This document shows positions 1 to 11,579 of a stretch of 64,000 nucleotides of DNA, one piece after another. Position 1 is the stretch's first letter, and each line of letters opens with the position of its first letter. The notes beneath the pieces are model-generated. The model did not search any database. It worked only from the letters and a program-made list of their open reading frames with translations, and had not been told where the DNA came from. This DNA comes from Thinopyrum elongatum (Eukaryota > Streptophyta > Magnoliopsida > Poales > Poaceae), in contig CM022302.1 of the NCBI GenBank assembly GCA_011799875.1, positions 322,941,114 through 323,005,113 of the forward strand, read 5' to 3'. Position numbers and translations under genes: made by a program.

Positions 1-1
1 G

Positions 2-1017
2 CTGGGTGAGTGGCATGGCAAGCAGTTACAAGTCCTTCTGTGGTAGCAAGAGACGATCTCCATGGCTAAGGAGGATGTCGCCGCCCAGGAAGCCCGCCTG
101 GCAGAACGCACAACGCTTCTTGATGCCAGGGAACAGAGCATCTCTTCCCCGGAGGAGAACCTCGAGGCCACCCTCCGCGCCAAGGATGACGAACTGGAAG
201 CCCTCGTACAGCAGTGTACCAAGGAGCAGGAGGACAAGCATAAGGCAGTCCTAGATGCCCTGACTGCCGACTCTGCCGCCCAACTAAAGAAGTTGCTGAT
301 GATCTTGCCGCTGCATCTACCACCAAGGCTGATCTCGACCAATAGGTGGTCAAACTGACTGTAGAGCTTGCTGTGAGTGCCAAGGAAGTCGTCACCCTTA
401 AGGAGGAGGCGCGGAAAGCAGAGATCCTTCTGAAAGAGGTGCAATCACAGCTCTCCTCCAAGAGCCAAGACCTCGAGACTGCCGATGGCACCATTGAAGA
501 CATGAAGGCCAGGGTTTGCACCTTGGAGAGCTCGATCGAGTCTGGCGACGCCCACAAGAAGCAGCTAATGAGGGATCTGGACAATGCGAGGCTCCTGCGG
601 AAGGATGCAGAGGACAAACTGGCGAACCAAGCCAAGCAGGTTGATCTTTGGATCAAGAGCTTGATCGACATCGCCGAGCACCTTACTGCCCAGGCTGCAG
701 TGATGGGCATGGATAGGTCGGTCTTCTCGTTCAGCAGGCAGGAGGTCCCGAGTGTCAAGTTAGGACTCTTCTTCAATGAGTTGATTGAGAAGTTGAAGGC
801 TCATGAAGAAGGAAGGGAAGCCCTCTTCGAAAGCGAATCCCGAAAGCTTGCCCGCAACGCCCTATGCATGGTCTTGAGCAACCTCGTATTCTGCCACCCC
901 GAACTCAACCTCGCAGATGGCTTTAGGAAGCTCCCGGCAGGTGCTGATACTTCTGCTACTGAGAAGAAGGCTGCCCCCTACGCTGACAAGGTGCTCTCCG
1001 TTCCCAGGGCTCAATAA
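2..1017 (+). pseudogene. Coiled-coil 'putative gypsy type transposon' protein, C-terminal part
   Basis: A long Lys/Glu/Ala-rich heptad coiled coil (about 62-640) is followed by a more globular tail with the blocks ARNALCMVLSN, NLADGFRKLP and YADKVL before a stop at 1017. This arrangement recalls the C-terminus of the plant 'putative gypsy type transposon' (PF04195) proteins; that link is from memory of the family. The frame changes near 283-297, where restoring one G would continue the coiled coil, and an in-frame TAG lies at 343-345 after LDQ. The copy is therefore broken twice. The N-terminus lies left of the window. It probably belonged to the retrotransposon that ends at 3141. Confidence 0.6.
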
Positions 1018-2056
1018 GGTTGCCAAGCTCGACTCCGGACCATTCACACTGGCGTTCCGCCCTGTAACAAAACATTATGCATGTCCTGTGTTTAGACATC
1101 GTACTTCTTTTGCTTGTGCTGAACTGGTGTACTTAATTAATTCTGAACACATGTTATCCCCCTTGTGTTTTATCCAAGGAAGTTCGTATGGTTAGTCTCT
1201 TTTTACGTGTTTTGGCTGCTTGCCGGTAGCATACTGCCGGAGAAACGAGTCCTTAGCGTTTGGCAGGCAAAAGTACGTCCTGGAAAGCTTTTCCTTTGGG
1301 AGCCCTTGATGCTGCCACCCGCCCTGTGAGCAGGCTTGGAACAGGGCGAGGGCCCAGGCAAACCCATTAAGGTGCCGCCACACAAAAGGCTTGACCATAC
1401 GAAAGAACATTGGTATCTGCGGGATAAGCAAATGCGAATTCTAGATCTATAAAAGAGCAATGATCACATGAACTTAGCTTTTTGCTCATGCTTTTCTCCC
1501 TTATTGGTTGCGGTCGCTTGCCACGTTCATGTATCTTGGGCGGATGGCCCTTCTTGTGCAATTATCGGACCCTCGGCAAGGGCCGAAGAGGGCTGCAAAT
1601 CTCTTGCGGGTGGTAGAACTTGGCGTCAGGTTGGGCGGGTTTCGCCCTCCTTCCACTTACACTTTTGACAATCTTGCAGAGGTTGGCACAAATGTCACGC
1701 TGACACGGACGGCATTGCCGGAGCATACTTGCCGGGGCATCAATCAATGGATTTGCACTGGCGCTACACTCAAGATTTAACCTTAGCAGGGTGAATGCTG
1801 AACCGAGTTTTGCGTGGGCTCATCGACGTCGACGACGCTAAATCCTGGGGTGGCTCTATTGTCGACAAATGATAATGGTGGAGGGAGAAACCATGTACCT
1901 TGCCACCTCACTCTTTTCCCCGAGCGGGGCACGCCAGTGGCCGCGCTGCTCGGGCAGTTCAGGGTCGCCATGCCATCGCCGTCCCTCGTTTCCGCCACCG
2001 CTTGTGGCCACAGCAGGGACAGATGACGGAAACTGGGCAAGGCAGTGAAGGAGCGA

Positions 2057-3141
2057 TGTCGGTTCTTCCTCGAACTGGCGCGTCGGGGGCCACGAACAAC
2101 GAGGCTGCCGATGAAGTAGATGGTGATGAAGATGGCCCGCTGCTTCCACTCTCGGGTTCGCGCAAGCGCTACCCTCCTACCTGGCATGCCAAAGATGTCG
2201 TGGTATCACATGGCCACCTATGGGGCCATCTGCCCCTTGTGGTTCGGCAAGGGGGACGAGCACGTTGCACAAAAGAGCGGAAAGCATAGAGTAGCACTGC
2301 AGCGATGACACGGGCAGTTTTTACCCAGGTTTTAGCCGCTGCGAGGCGTAAAACCCTACTCCTGCTTTGGTGGATTGATGAATGGAATGTGGTGGAGACA
2401 CTGCGCTCTAGCCTGGCAAGGTCGCCTTTGGGTGAGAGCAGCTACGCGCGTATGAGTGTATGGGGGTCCGGATCCTTTCTAAGGTAGCCATGGCCCTCCT
2501 TTTATAGGTTAAGGGCTTACCACAATGGCAAAACAGTCATTATGCACTGATTAGATAGCCACAGTGCTATCATACCTAACTCTGCAGACAGGACAGAGTG
2601 CATTAAATGCACCGCTTAGTGTCACATCGTGGCGTGGACCGGCAGCCTTGCCGCGCCATGCAGCCACCTTCTTGCCTGTCCGCGTGACACGTCTTCTGGA
2701 CGGGTGACATTTAGTGATGATCTCCTTCAGAAATGGCTGCCACGTACCCAATAATAGCCACATAATCACTTGGGTGCTCGACACCGCGCTGATAAGTGAC
2801 TTGCGTTGCTGGGAGGTGGAGCGGTGGAGCCTTGGCGGGGTGATCCGCCTTCTGCGTCCTCGGCAAGCCTGTAGGGGGAGCCTTGAGACTTGTCCTTGCA
2901 GCAACCTCGACCCTGCCAGGCTCGCCTGCCCGGCAAGGGAGGTTTTCCTTAGTGATAGCTTGCTTGTTGGGTTGGTCTTGGTCTTCTTGATCTGCCCTTT
3001 GATTCCTCAAAGAGCTATCTCTTCTGCTTGGCCTTGTCTTGGATGCTTGACACAGTTTGCCTTGTTGTTGTCGTGCCAGAGACTTTCTTGTCTGGGCACA
3101 AGTCAGGGGGAAACATACACCCCTGTTTTTGTACCCCGACA
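2057..3141 (+). repeat. Possible 3' LTR of the left-edge retrotransposon
   Basis: The proposed terminal inverted repeat is TGTCGG (2057) and CCGACA (3136-3141). A weak polypurine stretch precedes the start. The end is better supported than the start, because it coincides with the break in a neighbouring minus-strand exon. Confidence 0.3.
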
Positions 3142-4158
3142 AATAGTGCGATTCCCAACTTCAAAAAAGTTGAGCACAACAAATTGATGAGACCTCAGGC
3201 CACTCTTAGTGACGAATTCCTTCCAACCTCTCTGCGGATACAACCGCCCGTCAATGCCAACACGATACTCAGTAGGTTTTGGGTGACCTTCGCCGAGAAC
3301 AACATGGAGAATACCCGCCTTCTTAAGCTAGAGATACCTAATAGCTCGATGGGGTATTTTCTACAGAAATAATAATAAAACTATTAGAGGACAAACAATA
3401 GTGCGAACCACTATGCAGTGCCAACGGAAGATAGAATAAGTGCATAGTGGAGACATAAGAAGTACAGAGAAAATGTGCATGTAGCTCATGACCCTCTAAC
3501 CCGAAGTGTACAGAAGGAGTAAATGCAGTGTGGAACATGATAATATGCTGCAGAAGTCTCATTTACATGCAGGTCATGCAAGGATTCATGTACTGCATAT
3601 CTGATATAGAAACAAATGGTGGAAACGAGTAGTGCTCATCACATATCTAGGCAGTCCACATCTTCTAACCATGTAGTACATACAAAAAAACAGCTCTATC
3701 TACACTAGCAAAACCTAAAAACAAGATACAACAACATTGTGTAGTACACTTCATTAGACTAAAGAGGAACGCTTCTAAAGTAATATCAGTCCAGACTAAT
3801 GTGGGAATTATATCTAATAATAAAAAACACAAATAATAATCAGATCAAATGAAAATTACCATATTGTAATGAGTCTCCACATCTGTGGGCGTGAGGCGAT
3901 GGACAAATGGGCTGGTGTGCCCAAGGCCACAGCGAAGTAGAGCAGAATGGAACTGAACGACATTGATCTCATCCAGATTCAATCCCTCGGTGAAAACCGT
4001 GCCATACACAAGTTGTTGCACTCGTCCATATTGGCAAATGACCTTGCCCCTCCGGCGAGCACACCGGGCCTCTCTGCAAGCTGAGCAGTCGTAGTGCGTC
4101 GGCACACCACAGCCATGGCCGCAGCAGGAGAGCAGCGCACCGGGGCCTGGCGACATGG
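3142..4158 (-). pseudogene. B3-domain-like gene fragment, two exons
   Basis: Exon 1 (4158-3860) starts with ATG and encodes a Cys/His-rich segment (CCGHGCG, CSACREARC) of unknown function. It ends at a GTAATT donor. After an intron of about 530 bp, a second exon begins after TAG at 3327 and runs to the retrotransposon junction at 3142. It contains GIDGRLYPQRGWKEFV and HQFVVLNFFEVGN, which look like the core of a plant B3 DNA-binding domain (DG-x-Y, GW-x-EF, then a hydrophobic strand). The exon runs straight into the LTR end, so the gene was cut by that insertion. The B3 call rests on motif similarity only; the link between the two exons is inferred from splice signals and spacing. Confidence 0.4.
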
Positions 4159-4460
4159 CATAAAATCCTAGAAACCGAAAAGAAAGAAAGGGCGCTTTGA
4201 AAGGGAGTGTGGATGCATCTAAAGGGGAAAATGAACTGCAAAGGAGAGTTAAATATATAGAAGAGGAATGCAAAAGGTCTAGGCACACTGGGAAAAAAAC
4301 AGAAAAAATAATGGAAGTTACGTTACGAAAAAAAGAGGACAATCAATACAACTTACATTTTGCAGAAAAACGGAAGACGAGAAACCAATGTACATTGACT
4401 GCTCAATGGACTTCTATAACCACACTCCGCAAACGCACCAACGTAGAAAGGTACATGCAG

Positions 4461-4716
4461 TTCACCATTGTAGCTAACACAGCGCACATTGAGGATGCGT
4501 GCAGCGCAGTACATGCTTAAATGAAGTACTCAAGAAACGAATGTACACGCAGTGCAGTGCGAAACATTGGTAAAAGCAGTACACAAAGACACATTATATA
4601 TATTTTCAATAAAATTCAAGAGGAGACAAAACACCTGAAAGATGCATATAGTTCACGATACTAGCTAACGCAGTGCACACTGTGGATGCGTGCAGCGCAG
4701 TACATGCTTAAATGAA
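4461..4716. repeat. Pair of ~64-bp direct repeats
   Basis: Copies at 4461-4524 and 4651-4716 share TAGCTAACRCAGYGCACA followed by GGATGCGTGCAGCGCAGTAC and ATGCTTAAATGAA. They lie 190 bp apart in the upstream region of the B3-like fragment. No function is apparent. Confidence 0.75.
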
Positions 4717-4779
4717 ATGTTAAAAGAAAATTAGTTGCCATACTAAATGAAAAAAAGGTGACCTCCTACGTGTAACCTT

Positions 4780-5060
4780 GTCCAAGCCAGTCTCGTAGTA
4801 AGACTACGCCCACATAGAACCATAGGCAAGCCCGTTCTGAGCCACAATGCTTTGTCCCAGGCACACAAGGGCCCACAAGTCAATGAGATGTGTTAGCGAG
4901 CGCTGTGTGTAAGCGCCCAATCAGTAGCAAGAGGTGTTCGATATGGCAACCTCGCCAGGGCTTATAAACCGGTCCTGCGTGCTCTCGGTAGCGAGGTGGG
5001 ACTAAACTCTACCGCATACACACACCGCGAAGCAAAGCAGCCGTGCAGCCAGGCCTACTT
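4780..5060 (+). repeat. Dispersed promoter-like repeat, copy 1
   Basis: This segment contains GGGCCCACAAGTCAATGAG, a TATA-like CTTATAAACCGGTC, and TAGCGAGGTGGGACTAA. A related segment lies at about 19440-19880, and a shorter one, with TTATAAAC and AAGGTGGGACTAA only, at 16850-16900. The order of motifs is kept and the sequences between are about two-thirds alike by eye. The CACTA element starts about 140 bp downstream. It may be a mobile or duplicated promoter fragment; no terminal repeats were found. Confidence 0.5.
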
Positions 5061-5224
5061 CTGCCGGATGTGACTTACACCATAATAGGCCCAACAGATT
5101 CTCACGGGCCAACTGTACACACAGCGAGAAACTGGAGTTCGCTCACATAAAAAAATGTGGGAAGCTACAAAGTCACATAAGGGATGCAGTCTGTGGCGTC
5201 AAACACTACTAGGCAAACGTTTAT

Positions 5225-5560
5225 AGGTAGAACATCAGTAGTAGCACGGCAAAATATACAGCGCTGCTGCTAAATTGCAGTAGCGTTGGGTTTGGACAGC
5301 GCTAGAAGTGAGGACTTAGCACTAGCGATGGAAATACTTGCCGCGCTACTGCTAAGTGGGACCCAATGAGCCAACCGACGCTAGCTGTAGTAGTAGCGTC
5401 GTCCAAAATACAACGCTACTGCTAAGATTTTACCAGTAGCGCGGGCTTTGACAAAACCGCTACTACTATTGGGCCTCGCTTAGTAGTAGTGTTGTGCCCA
5501 ACGGGCGCTACTACTAAGCACCATAGCAGTAGCGCCGTCAAGTATACAGCGCTACTAGGT
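5225..5560. repeat. Left subterminal repeat block of the CACTA element
   Basis: Many short direct and inverted copies of AGCGCTACTGCTA / TAGCAGTAGCGC, interspersed with CGCTACTACTA variants, lie within the first 360 bp of the element. In the En/Spm family such subterminal repeats are binding sites for the element-encoded DNA-binding protein. A pyrimidine-rich CCCTCTCCCCCTCCC stretch follows at about 5585-5640, as expected for a transcribed leader. Confidence 0.8.
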
Positions 5561-5854
5561 GTGGCTGGTGCCACCTTTCACCCACCCCTCTCCCCCTCCC
5601 CCTTCCTCGCCCCTCCTTTCCCCTCTCTCCCTCTCCATTAGTTAGCTAGGGTCATCTCTCCTCCCAACAACTAGATCTAGCTAGCTATATAGCCATCCAC
5701 TTTCGATCCCTATAGGTAGCGAAGGCCTCATCTAACCGTGCTCGATCTCTCTCGGGAGATAGGTGAGTAAAAAGTTGTGCATTTCAAGAATGGGAATATG
5801 TGTGTTTGCAATATGAAGAGATTTGTGTGAGTGACATGCCCCCTGAGTTGCTTA

Positions 5855-5960
5855 TGTTTTGCCAAAATGTCGATTTATGTCTGTTTCGGCGAATTTCGAG
5901 CAAACTCGATATGTCCTATTTTTAGGCAAGGTCATGCCAAATTTTTGTATGACTTTGATG
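5855..5960 (+). promoter_or_regulatory. Leader/intron segment of TNP2, duplicated before gene 2
   Basis: The stretch from TTATGTTTTGCCAAAATGT to AAGGTCATGCCAAATTTTT is recognisably repeated at about 11320-11405, upstream of the second CACTA gene. A GTGAGT-like donor (5763) precedes it and a GTGCAG acceptor-like site (about 6003-6008) follows, so it probably lies in a 5' intron. Confidence 0.45.
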
Positions 5961-6046
5961 CATGCATGCATTTTGTTTATAATCATTTTGCTTGTTATAC
6001 CGTGCAGTCGGTCATGAAGGTGAGTGGAAGTAAGGTGGAGCGATAA

Positions 6047-9000
6047 TTGCAATCTGCGGTGATGGGCATGTATGCAAATAATCGGACTGGGATTAGATGT
6101 CCGTGTACAAGATGCAAAGAAGGAGTCATTTTGGACACTTTTGATCATGGCAGTTTGAAGCCGCACCTGCTCATGAATGGTTTCATGGATGGCTATACTC
6201 GGTGGATAAGTGAAGATGATGATGAGGACGTCCACATGGCAGGGAATAACGACATGGGGCTAGACGAAGAGATGACCGATCGACACAAAGATGATGGCGT
6301 CGGACATGGCGGCGGGGAAGAGTTCGGACATGGTGGCGAAGAAGATTCCGGACACGGAGAAGAAGAGTCCGGACATGGCGGAGAAGAGGCGGCGGACACG
6401 CCGCAGTCTTCGATGCTACTAAGTTTAGTCGTGCAGGACCCTCATGTTCGAGACCTGCTTCGCCAGAGTACGACTAGCGACAGAGCTGCTTCTAGAGAGG
6501 AGGCCAAGCTGGCGCAACTGGAAGTAGACTCGAAGACTCCATTGTATGACGGTTGCGATCCAGAGGTGACCCGCTTGAGTTTGACGCTCAAACTTCTAAA
6601 GACGAAGGCCAAAAACAAATGGACAGACTCAAGCCTCGATGAGCATTTGAAGTATCTACATAATAAAGTTCTTCACGTAGGGAACCTATGTCCTACTAGT
6701 GTCGAGGAGGCCAAGAAAATCGTTTGCCCTCTTGATCTGCCGAACATTAGATACCACGCATGCATCAACGATGGCATCATTTATCGGGAGGACCACACGG
6801 AAAAAAAGCAGCTATCCAGTGTGCAATGCTTCTTGATACAAGAAGGCCGGAGAGAAAGCTCCTCAGAAAGTTGTATGGTACTTTCTGATCACTCCTCGTC
6901 TGCAGCGGTATTTCATAGATCCTAAGGAAGCAAAGCTCATGCGCTGGCACGCGGAGAGGAAGAAGCCCGACGATGGATATGATCTGAAGCTGAGACACCT
7001 CGTAGATGCTAGCCAGTGGAGAGCATTCAATGCCGAATATCGATTTTTCACAGAAGATGCGAGAAAAATCATGCTTGGTGCGAGTACCGATGGCATGAAT
7101 CCGTTTGGAAACCAGAACACCAACCACATCACATGGCCCGTCTTTGTATGGATGTACAACCTTCCCCCATGGAAGTGCATGAAGACAAAGTACATACACG
7201 TGAGCATGCTGATTCAAGGGCCAAAACAACCGGGAAATAATATTAACCTTTATCTGGGGCTACTGAAAGAGGAGCTAGAAACGTTATGGAAATCACCGGT
7301 CAAGACATAGGACGCCAGCACAGGAGATTATTTCTATATGAGAGCCGCGCTGATGACGACGGTGCACAACTATCTCTGTTACGGGTACACCTTGGGCCAG
7401 GAGTGCCATGGATACTGCGGATGCACGAGGTGCATGGATGATACAACATCTCAGTAGCTTACGTTAATGAAAGATGGCGGGTCTAGGAAAATCATGTGCA
7501 TGGGGCATCGTAGATGGCTCGAGAAGGATGACCCGTGGAGAAAACGTGGAGATCTATTCAATGGTTTGGCTAAGCATCAAGGACTTCCACATAAGAGGAG
7601 CGGCGGCGAAATCAACGAGCTATTGAAAAACTGGAAACAGTGCACCGCGCCGGGAAAGATGAAAAAGGCGCCAGAGCCACTGCTGAAGGTATGGAAAACG
7701 AGGTCTATTTTCTGGGACTTGGAGTACTGGCCCAATCATGACATGCCTCATTGCCTTGATCAAATGCATATCATGAAGAATGTCCTCGAGAGCTTGCTTG
7801 GCACACTGATGAACATGCCAGAGAAGACCAAGGATAGGCCAAAGGCAAGGAAAGACTTGGAATATTTGGAGATCAGCAGAGATCTCCACATGCCGCCCTG
7901 TAAAAAGTCGACGGAGGAGATGGAGACAGAGACGGAGGCGGGGGAAAGGGGCAGAAAAGTCAACAAGAAGGGGGAGAATTATTGCCCCCTTCTTTCTTCA
8001 CCTTAAGTGCGAAGGAGATTGATCAATTCATCAAGTGCCTTCCAGGAATCAAAGTCAGTTCCGGTTACTGTGGGAAGATAAGCAGATTTCTAGACACCAA
8101 GAAGAAAAGGTTCAACAGGATGAAGTCTCATGACTGTCACGTGATGATGACGTAGATACTTCTGGTTGCCATTAGAGGGATAATGGAGAAGCACATCTGT
8201 GACACGCTTACTGGTCTCTACAACTTCTTCGATGTTATCTCTCGAAAGACCATCAGTATGAAGCACCTTCGAAGGCTACAGGAAGAGATCGTTGTGATAC
8301 TATGTGAGCTTGAGATGTACTTTCTGCCAACATTCTTTGACATCATGGTGCATCTGTGTGTCCACATCGTGGATGACATCATCGACCTCGGGCCGACATT
8401 CCTTCACAGCATGATGCCATTCGAGAGGATGAATGGGGTCATCAAAGGATTCGTTCATAACATGTCCCATCCCGATGGGAGCATCGTCGAGGGGTATCTG
8501 ACCCAAGAGTGCGTCTCCTTTTGTGAGAATTATATAGGCGTTGGAGACCCTGTTGTTGGTTTGCCCGTCAAGGCTCGGAGGAGAAGGTCACAACAACGGC
8601 CGGAGGGAAGTGCACGTGGACTACTCGGATTGACGGAACGACTTTGATAGTGCTAACTTAGTAGTGCTAGAACACCTAGATGTGGTAGATGATTATGTGA
8701 CACTGCTCAAAGAAACCATCGCAAAGAAGTACCTTGATCAGGGGATGTGCAAGACGGATGCCGAAGTTACTGTAGTCTTACACTTTATTGCATTGGTTCA
8801 AAGAGCAAGTTCTTGCTAATCCCCCGGAAGAGGGCAGTTTGGATGGATTGCTCATACACGCCTTAGCACATGGCCCCGCGCCCAAACTCACGACCTATCA
8901 GGCATACGATATCAACGGGTACACGTTCTACACGGAGGCCAAAGACATGTACAGTGATTACCAGAACTCAGGGGTGACGATTGAATGCATGAACGACGCC

Positions 9001-9519
9001 AACGGCACAACTAAAAGATTGTACGGAAGGGTCGAAGAGATCTGGGAGCTTGACTATGCTGAACTGCATGATGCGACGATGTTCCGTGTCAGATGGGCTA
9101 AGTCCGTCGTAAGAGAAAACAAGTATTTCACTACCATGTCTATACCCGACGCGAAGAGCACTACCGTGAACATTAACGTCACCTCCAAAACTCAGCCATG
9201 GGTACACGCTAAGCACGTGACACAATGCTTCTTCATAACCGACCCGACCAATCCCAGCCGTGTTGTCGTGAGGAGAGGCAAAATGAGCATCGTCGGAATG
9301 GATGGAGTCGCCAACGAGGAAGAGTACGACCAATATGGCAACTCGATGAGGGAAGATGACAGTGATGATGAAGCATACATGAAAAGAAGAATCAAGACTA
9401 CATTACCTAAGAAAGATCGTACTCCATGCTTCCGGAAAAATCACAACAAGGGGCTCAATTATTCGACAACGAACAAGAAAGGAAAGAAGCTCAATGTTGA
9501 ACGTCGTCTACGCAGCTGA
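6047..9519 (+). pseudogene. TNP2-type CACTA transposase, decayed
   Basis: Domains follow the order expected for TNP2. A Cys-rich transposase-associated domain (CPCTRCKEG, GFMDGYTRW) lies at 6085-6215. An acidic spacer with GHGGEE repeats follows. The transposase_21 core has GASTDGMNPFG at about 7078 and HCLDQMHIMKNV at about 7750, which carry the expected conserved aspartates. A DUF4218-like part (MPFERMNGVIKGF, about 8410) and a DUF4216-like part (WELDYAELHDATMFRVRW, about 9045) complete it. Breaks: a frameshift around the A7 run near 6800, TAG at 7308 (expected Trp) and 7455, a frame change near 7985, TAG at 8155, a frame change near 8600 with TGA shortly after, and another change near 8790. 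It would cut and rejoin the element if intact; it cannot work now. Confidence 0.92.
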
Positions 9520-9802
9520 GAAACAATCATTTATATATATGTATATATTTTGTGTACGTACTTAAGTAACCGTTATTGGTCAAATCATGTATACATCGTA
9601 TCCCCTACATGGCTCCGATGATATTCACGCAGTATGGGAGGAGACGTTCTCGTCGACTGCGTGCGGGGCCGTCGGGAGAAAAGCAAAAAAACAAAAACAA
9701 AAACAAAAAAGAGAAAGCAATACAAAAGTAAAAGAAAAGTAAACAAAAAAGGAAAGGAAAATAATAAAAAGAAAAGAAAATAGGGAAAGAAAATATAAGA
9801 GT

Positions 9803-9997
9803 TAGCAGTAGCGCGGGATTAGTACCAGCGCTATAGCTAACTTAGCTATAGCGCTTGGCCCTAATCCCGCGGTAATGCTATGTGTATTTTAGAATTAAAA
9901 AAACTAAAAATTGGAATAGTTAGCAGTAGCGCTGGGTATAGACCAGAGCTATAGCTAAGTTAGCTGTAGCGCTGGTCTATACCCAGCGCTACTGCTA
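9803..9997. repeat. Two large internal palindromes of subterminal-repeat sequence
   Basis: Two hairpin-forming inverted repeats, at 9803-9880 and 9921-9997, are built from the same TAGCAGTAGCGC words as the element ends. The second is almost perfect: its arms TAGCAGTAGCGCTGGGTATA and TATACCCAGCGCTACTGCTA meet around 9959. They sit just before the leader of the second gene, so they may serve as transposon-protein binding sites for its promoter. An A/G-rich stretch (9680-9795) precedes them. Confidence 0.85.
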
Positions 9998-10299
9998 TTT
10001 TGACTTAACCCTGCACGGGCTCCCAATTTTGCTAACTCTCTGTCGCCGCCGTCGTCTCCCAAATCCCACCTCTTGCCCCACTCCTCTGTCGCCGTCGTCA
10101 CCCTGCCCGCCCTCGACCTCGCCGCCGGCTATCGCCCGAGAGTCCGCCCTCGACCTCACCGTCGCCGCCCTAGCCCGCCCTCGACCTCACCACCGCCGCC
10201 CTCTCCCCTGCCCGCCCTCAACCTCGCCACCGCCGCCTGAGCCCGCCCTCGATCTCATCGTCGCCGCTCCGTAAGCCTCTCCCTCTCCTCTCCCCTACC

Positions 10300-10302
<3 letters not shown>

Positions 10303-10331
<29 letters not shown>
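10303..10331. repeat. (CT)n microsatellite
   Basis: About 14 uninterrupted CT units lie in a pyrimidine-rich leader between the internal palindromes and the second CACTA gene, matching the pyrimidine-rich leader upstream of TNP2. Confidence 0.9.
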
Positions 10332-11579
10332 CTCTCTGCTCATATGAACCCTAGCTAGGAAATTAGGAACCCTAGATGATGTTTAAGGAGCATGATATGC
10401 CCTGTGGTGACTAGCACAAGCAAGCAAAGTAGCCTATACAATGTTGTTGTTTTTAACACTTGGTTAATGTGCCAAGTCCTAGAAATCTATTATATGATCT
10501 TGCCATGTTCTCTTGATGATAGCATCAAATCCATGCTTCGTTTGGATATGTTCAGTAAACATGTTTCCTCCCTTGTTGTTTGCTCTATCATGCCATGCCC
10601 TTTTATGCCACATTAGAGTCCTGTAGCATGTACTTTCTTTGCTATGAAAATGCCTAAACAGTAATTCTGTCTACTGTCAAGATCATGATGCTATGTTGTG
10701 AGCTTGGTGGTGTTAAAACCATGCCTCTATTGAACTTGTGCCAATTGTATGAATGGAAGTATGCCATGTGTATGCTGCATGCCAAGATCTTCCATTTTAG
10801 AGTTGATATGTAAACTGTTACAAGATTGCCAAGTTGCTATGTTGCTGTAGTTTTTCAGGTTACTATGAGAATTTCACTGTCATTAACCTATGGAATGAAT
10901 TGCTGTAGAGCTTCATATTTTTAGTAATTTAGCTAGGGCATTTAGCTTTAAACAAAAAATAGTAGCATTTAGCTATAAACAAAAAAACAGAATTGTTTTT
11001 CTTTTCAAAAACTTGGTTAAAGTAACAAAGAGTAGGGCATTAACAGAGGGTATATAAATTAGCTAGGGCATTTTGCTTTAAACAAAAAAATAGCATTTAG
11101 CTATAAACAAAAAAACAGAATTGTTTTTTTTTTCAAAAACTTGGTTAAAGTAATTGTTGCTATAAACAAAAAACAAGATTGATGTTATATGATATATGTC
11201 ATTGATGTTCATTTGCATATTACATTATTGTTGATTATATCTTTTATTTACAATTCTTTAATACGATATGATTAATGTTGGTTGAATGGAAAATCGTCGA
11301 AGAATATCTGAGTGGCCTATGTTTTGCCGGAATGTTGATTCATTTCCGTTCCGGCAAATTTCAGGCGCTCCGTATGTCCACTTTTTAGCAAAGGTCATGC
11401 CAAAAATTTCGGTGAATTTCGGCATGATTTGTGCTAGAAACTAGGACATATCGAGTGCCCAGGATTTACCAAAAGGGGAATGAATCAACATTCCAGCCAA
11501 ATATAGGCCCTTTTTTTCTTCATTATTCATTTTATTCGGTCTAGAATTAAACTAGCATACTTAATTAATCGTAGGAAAC
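10332..11579 (+). other. Probable 5' intron/leader of the second CACTA gene
   Basis: No credible coding sequence is present. Two near-identical A-rich blocks occur at about 10930-11020 and 11060-11150 (TTAGCTATAAACAAAAAAAC, TTTCAAAAACTTGGTTAAAG). At 11320-11405 lies the copy of the TNP2 leader segment. Around it an inverted repeat (GGAATGTTGATTCATT at about 11330 against GAATGAATCAACATTCC at about 11480) can form a stem. Confidence 0.5.

Larger units (their letters stand above)
1..3141 (+). mobile_element. 3' part of an LTR retrotransposon, cut by the window edge
   Basis: A coiled-coil retrotransposon ORF (to 1017) is followed by about 2.1 kb without credible genes. The sequence ends in ...CCCCGACA at 3141, a typical LTR end, directly against a minus-strand exon that is unrelated to it. 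A TATA-like TTTTATAGG near 2500 fits an LTR promoter. The 5' end of the LTR is uncertain: TGTCGG at 2057 mirrors the terminal CCGACA and follows a purine-rich stretch, which would give an LTR of 1085 bp. The left LTR is outside the window, so no target duplication can be checked (the right-hand copy would be AATAG at 3142-3146). No gag or pol domains are visible here. Confidence 0.6.

Noticed and set aside
1192..2309. Overlapping short frames in the left-edge retrotransposon
   Set aside because: None has a recognisable motif, and frames on both strands overlap over the same interval.
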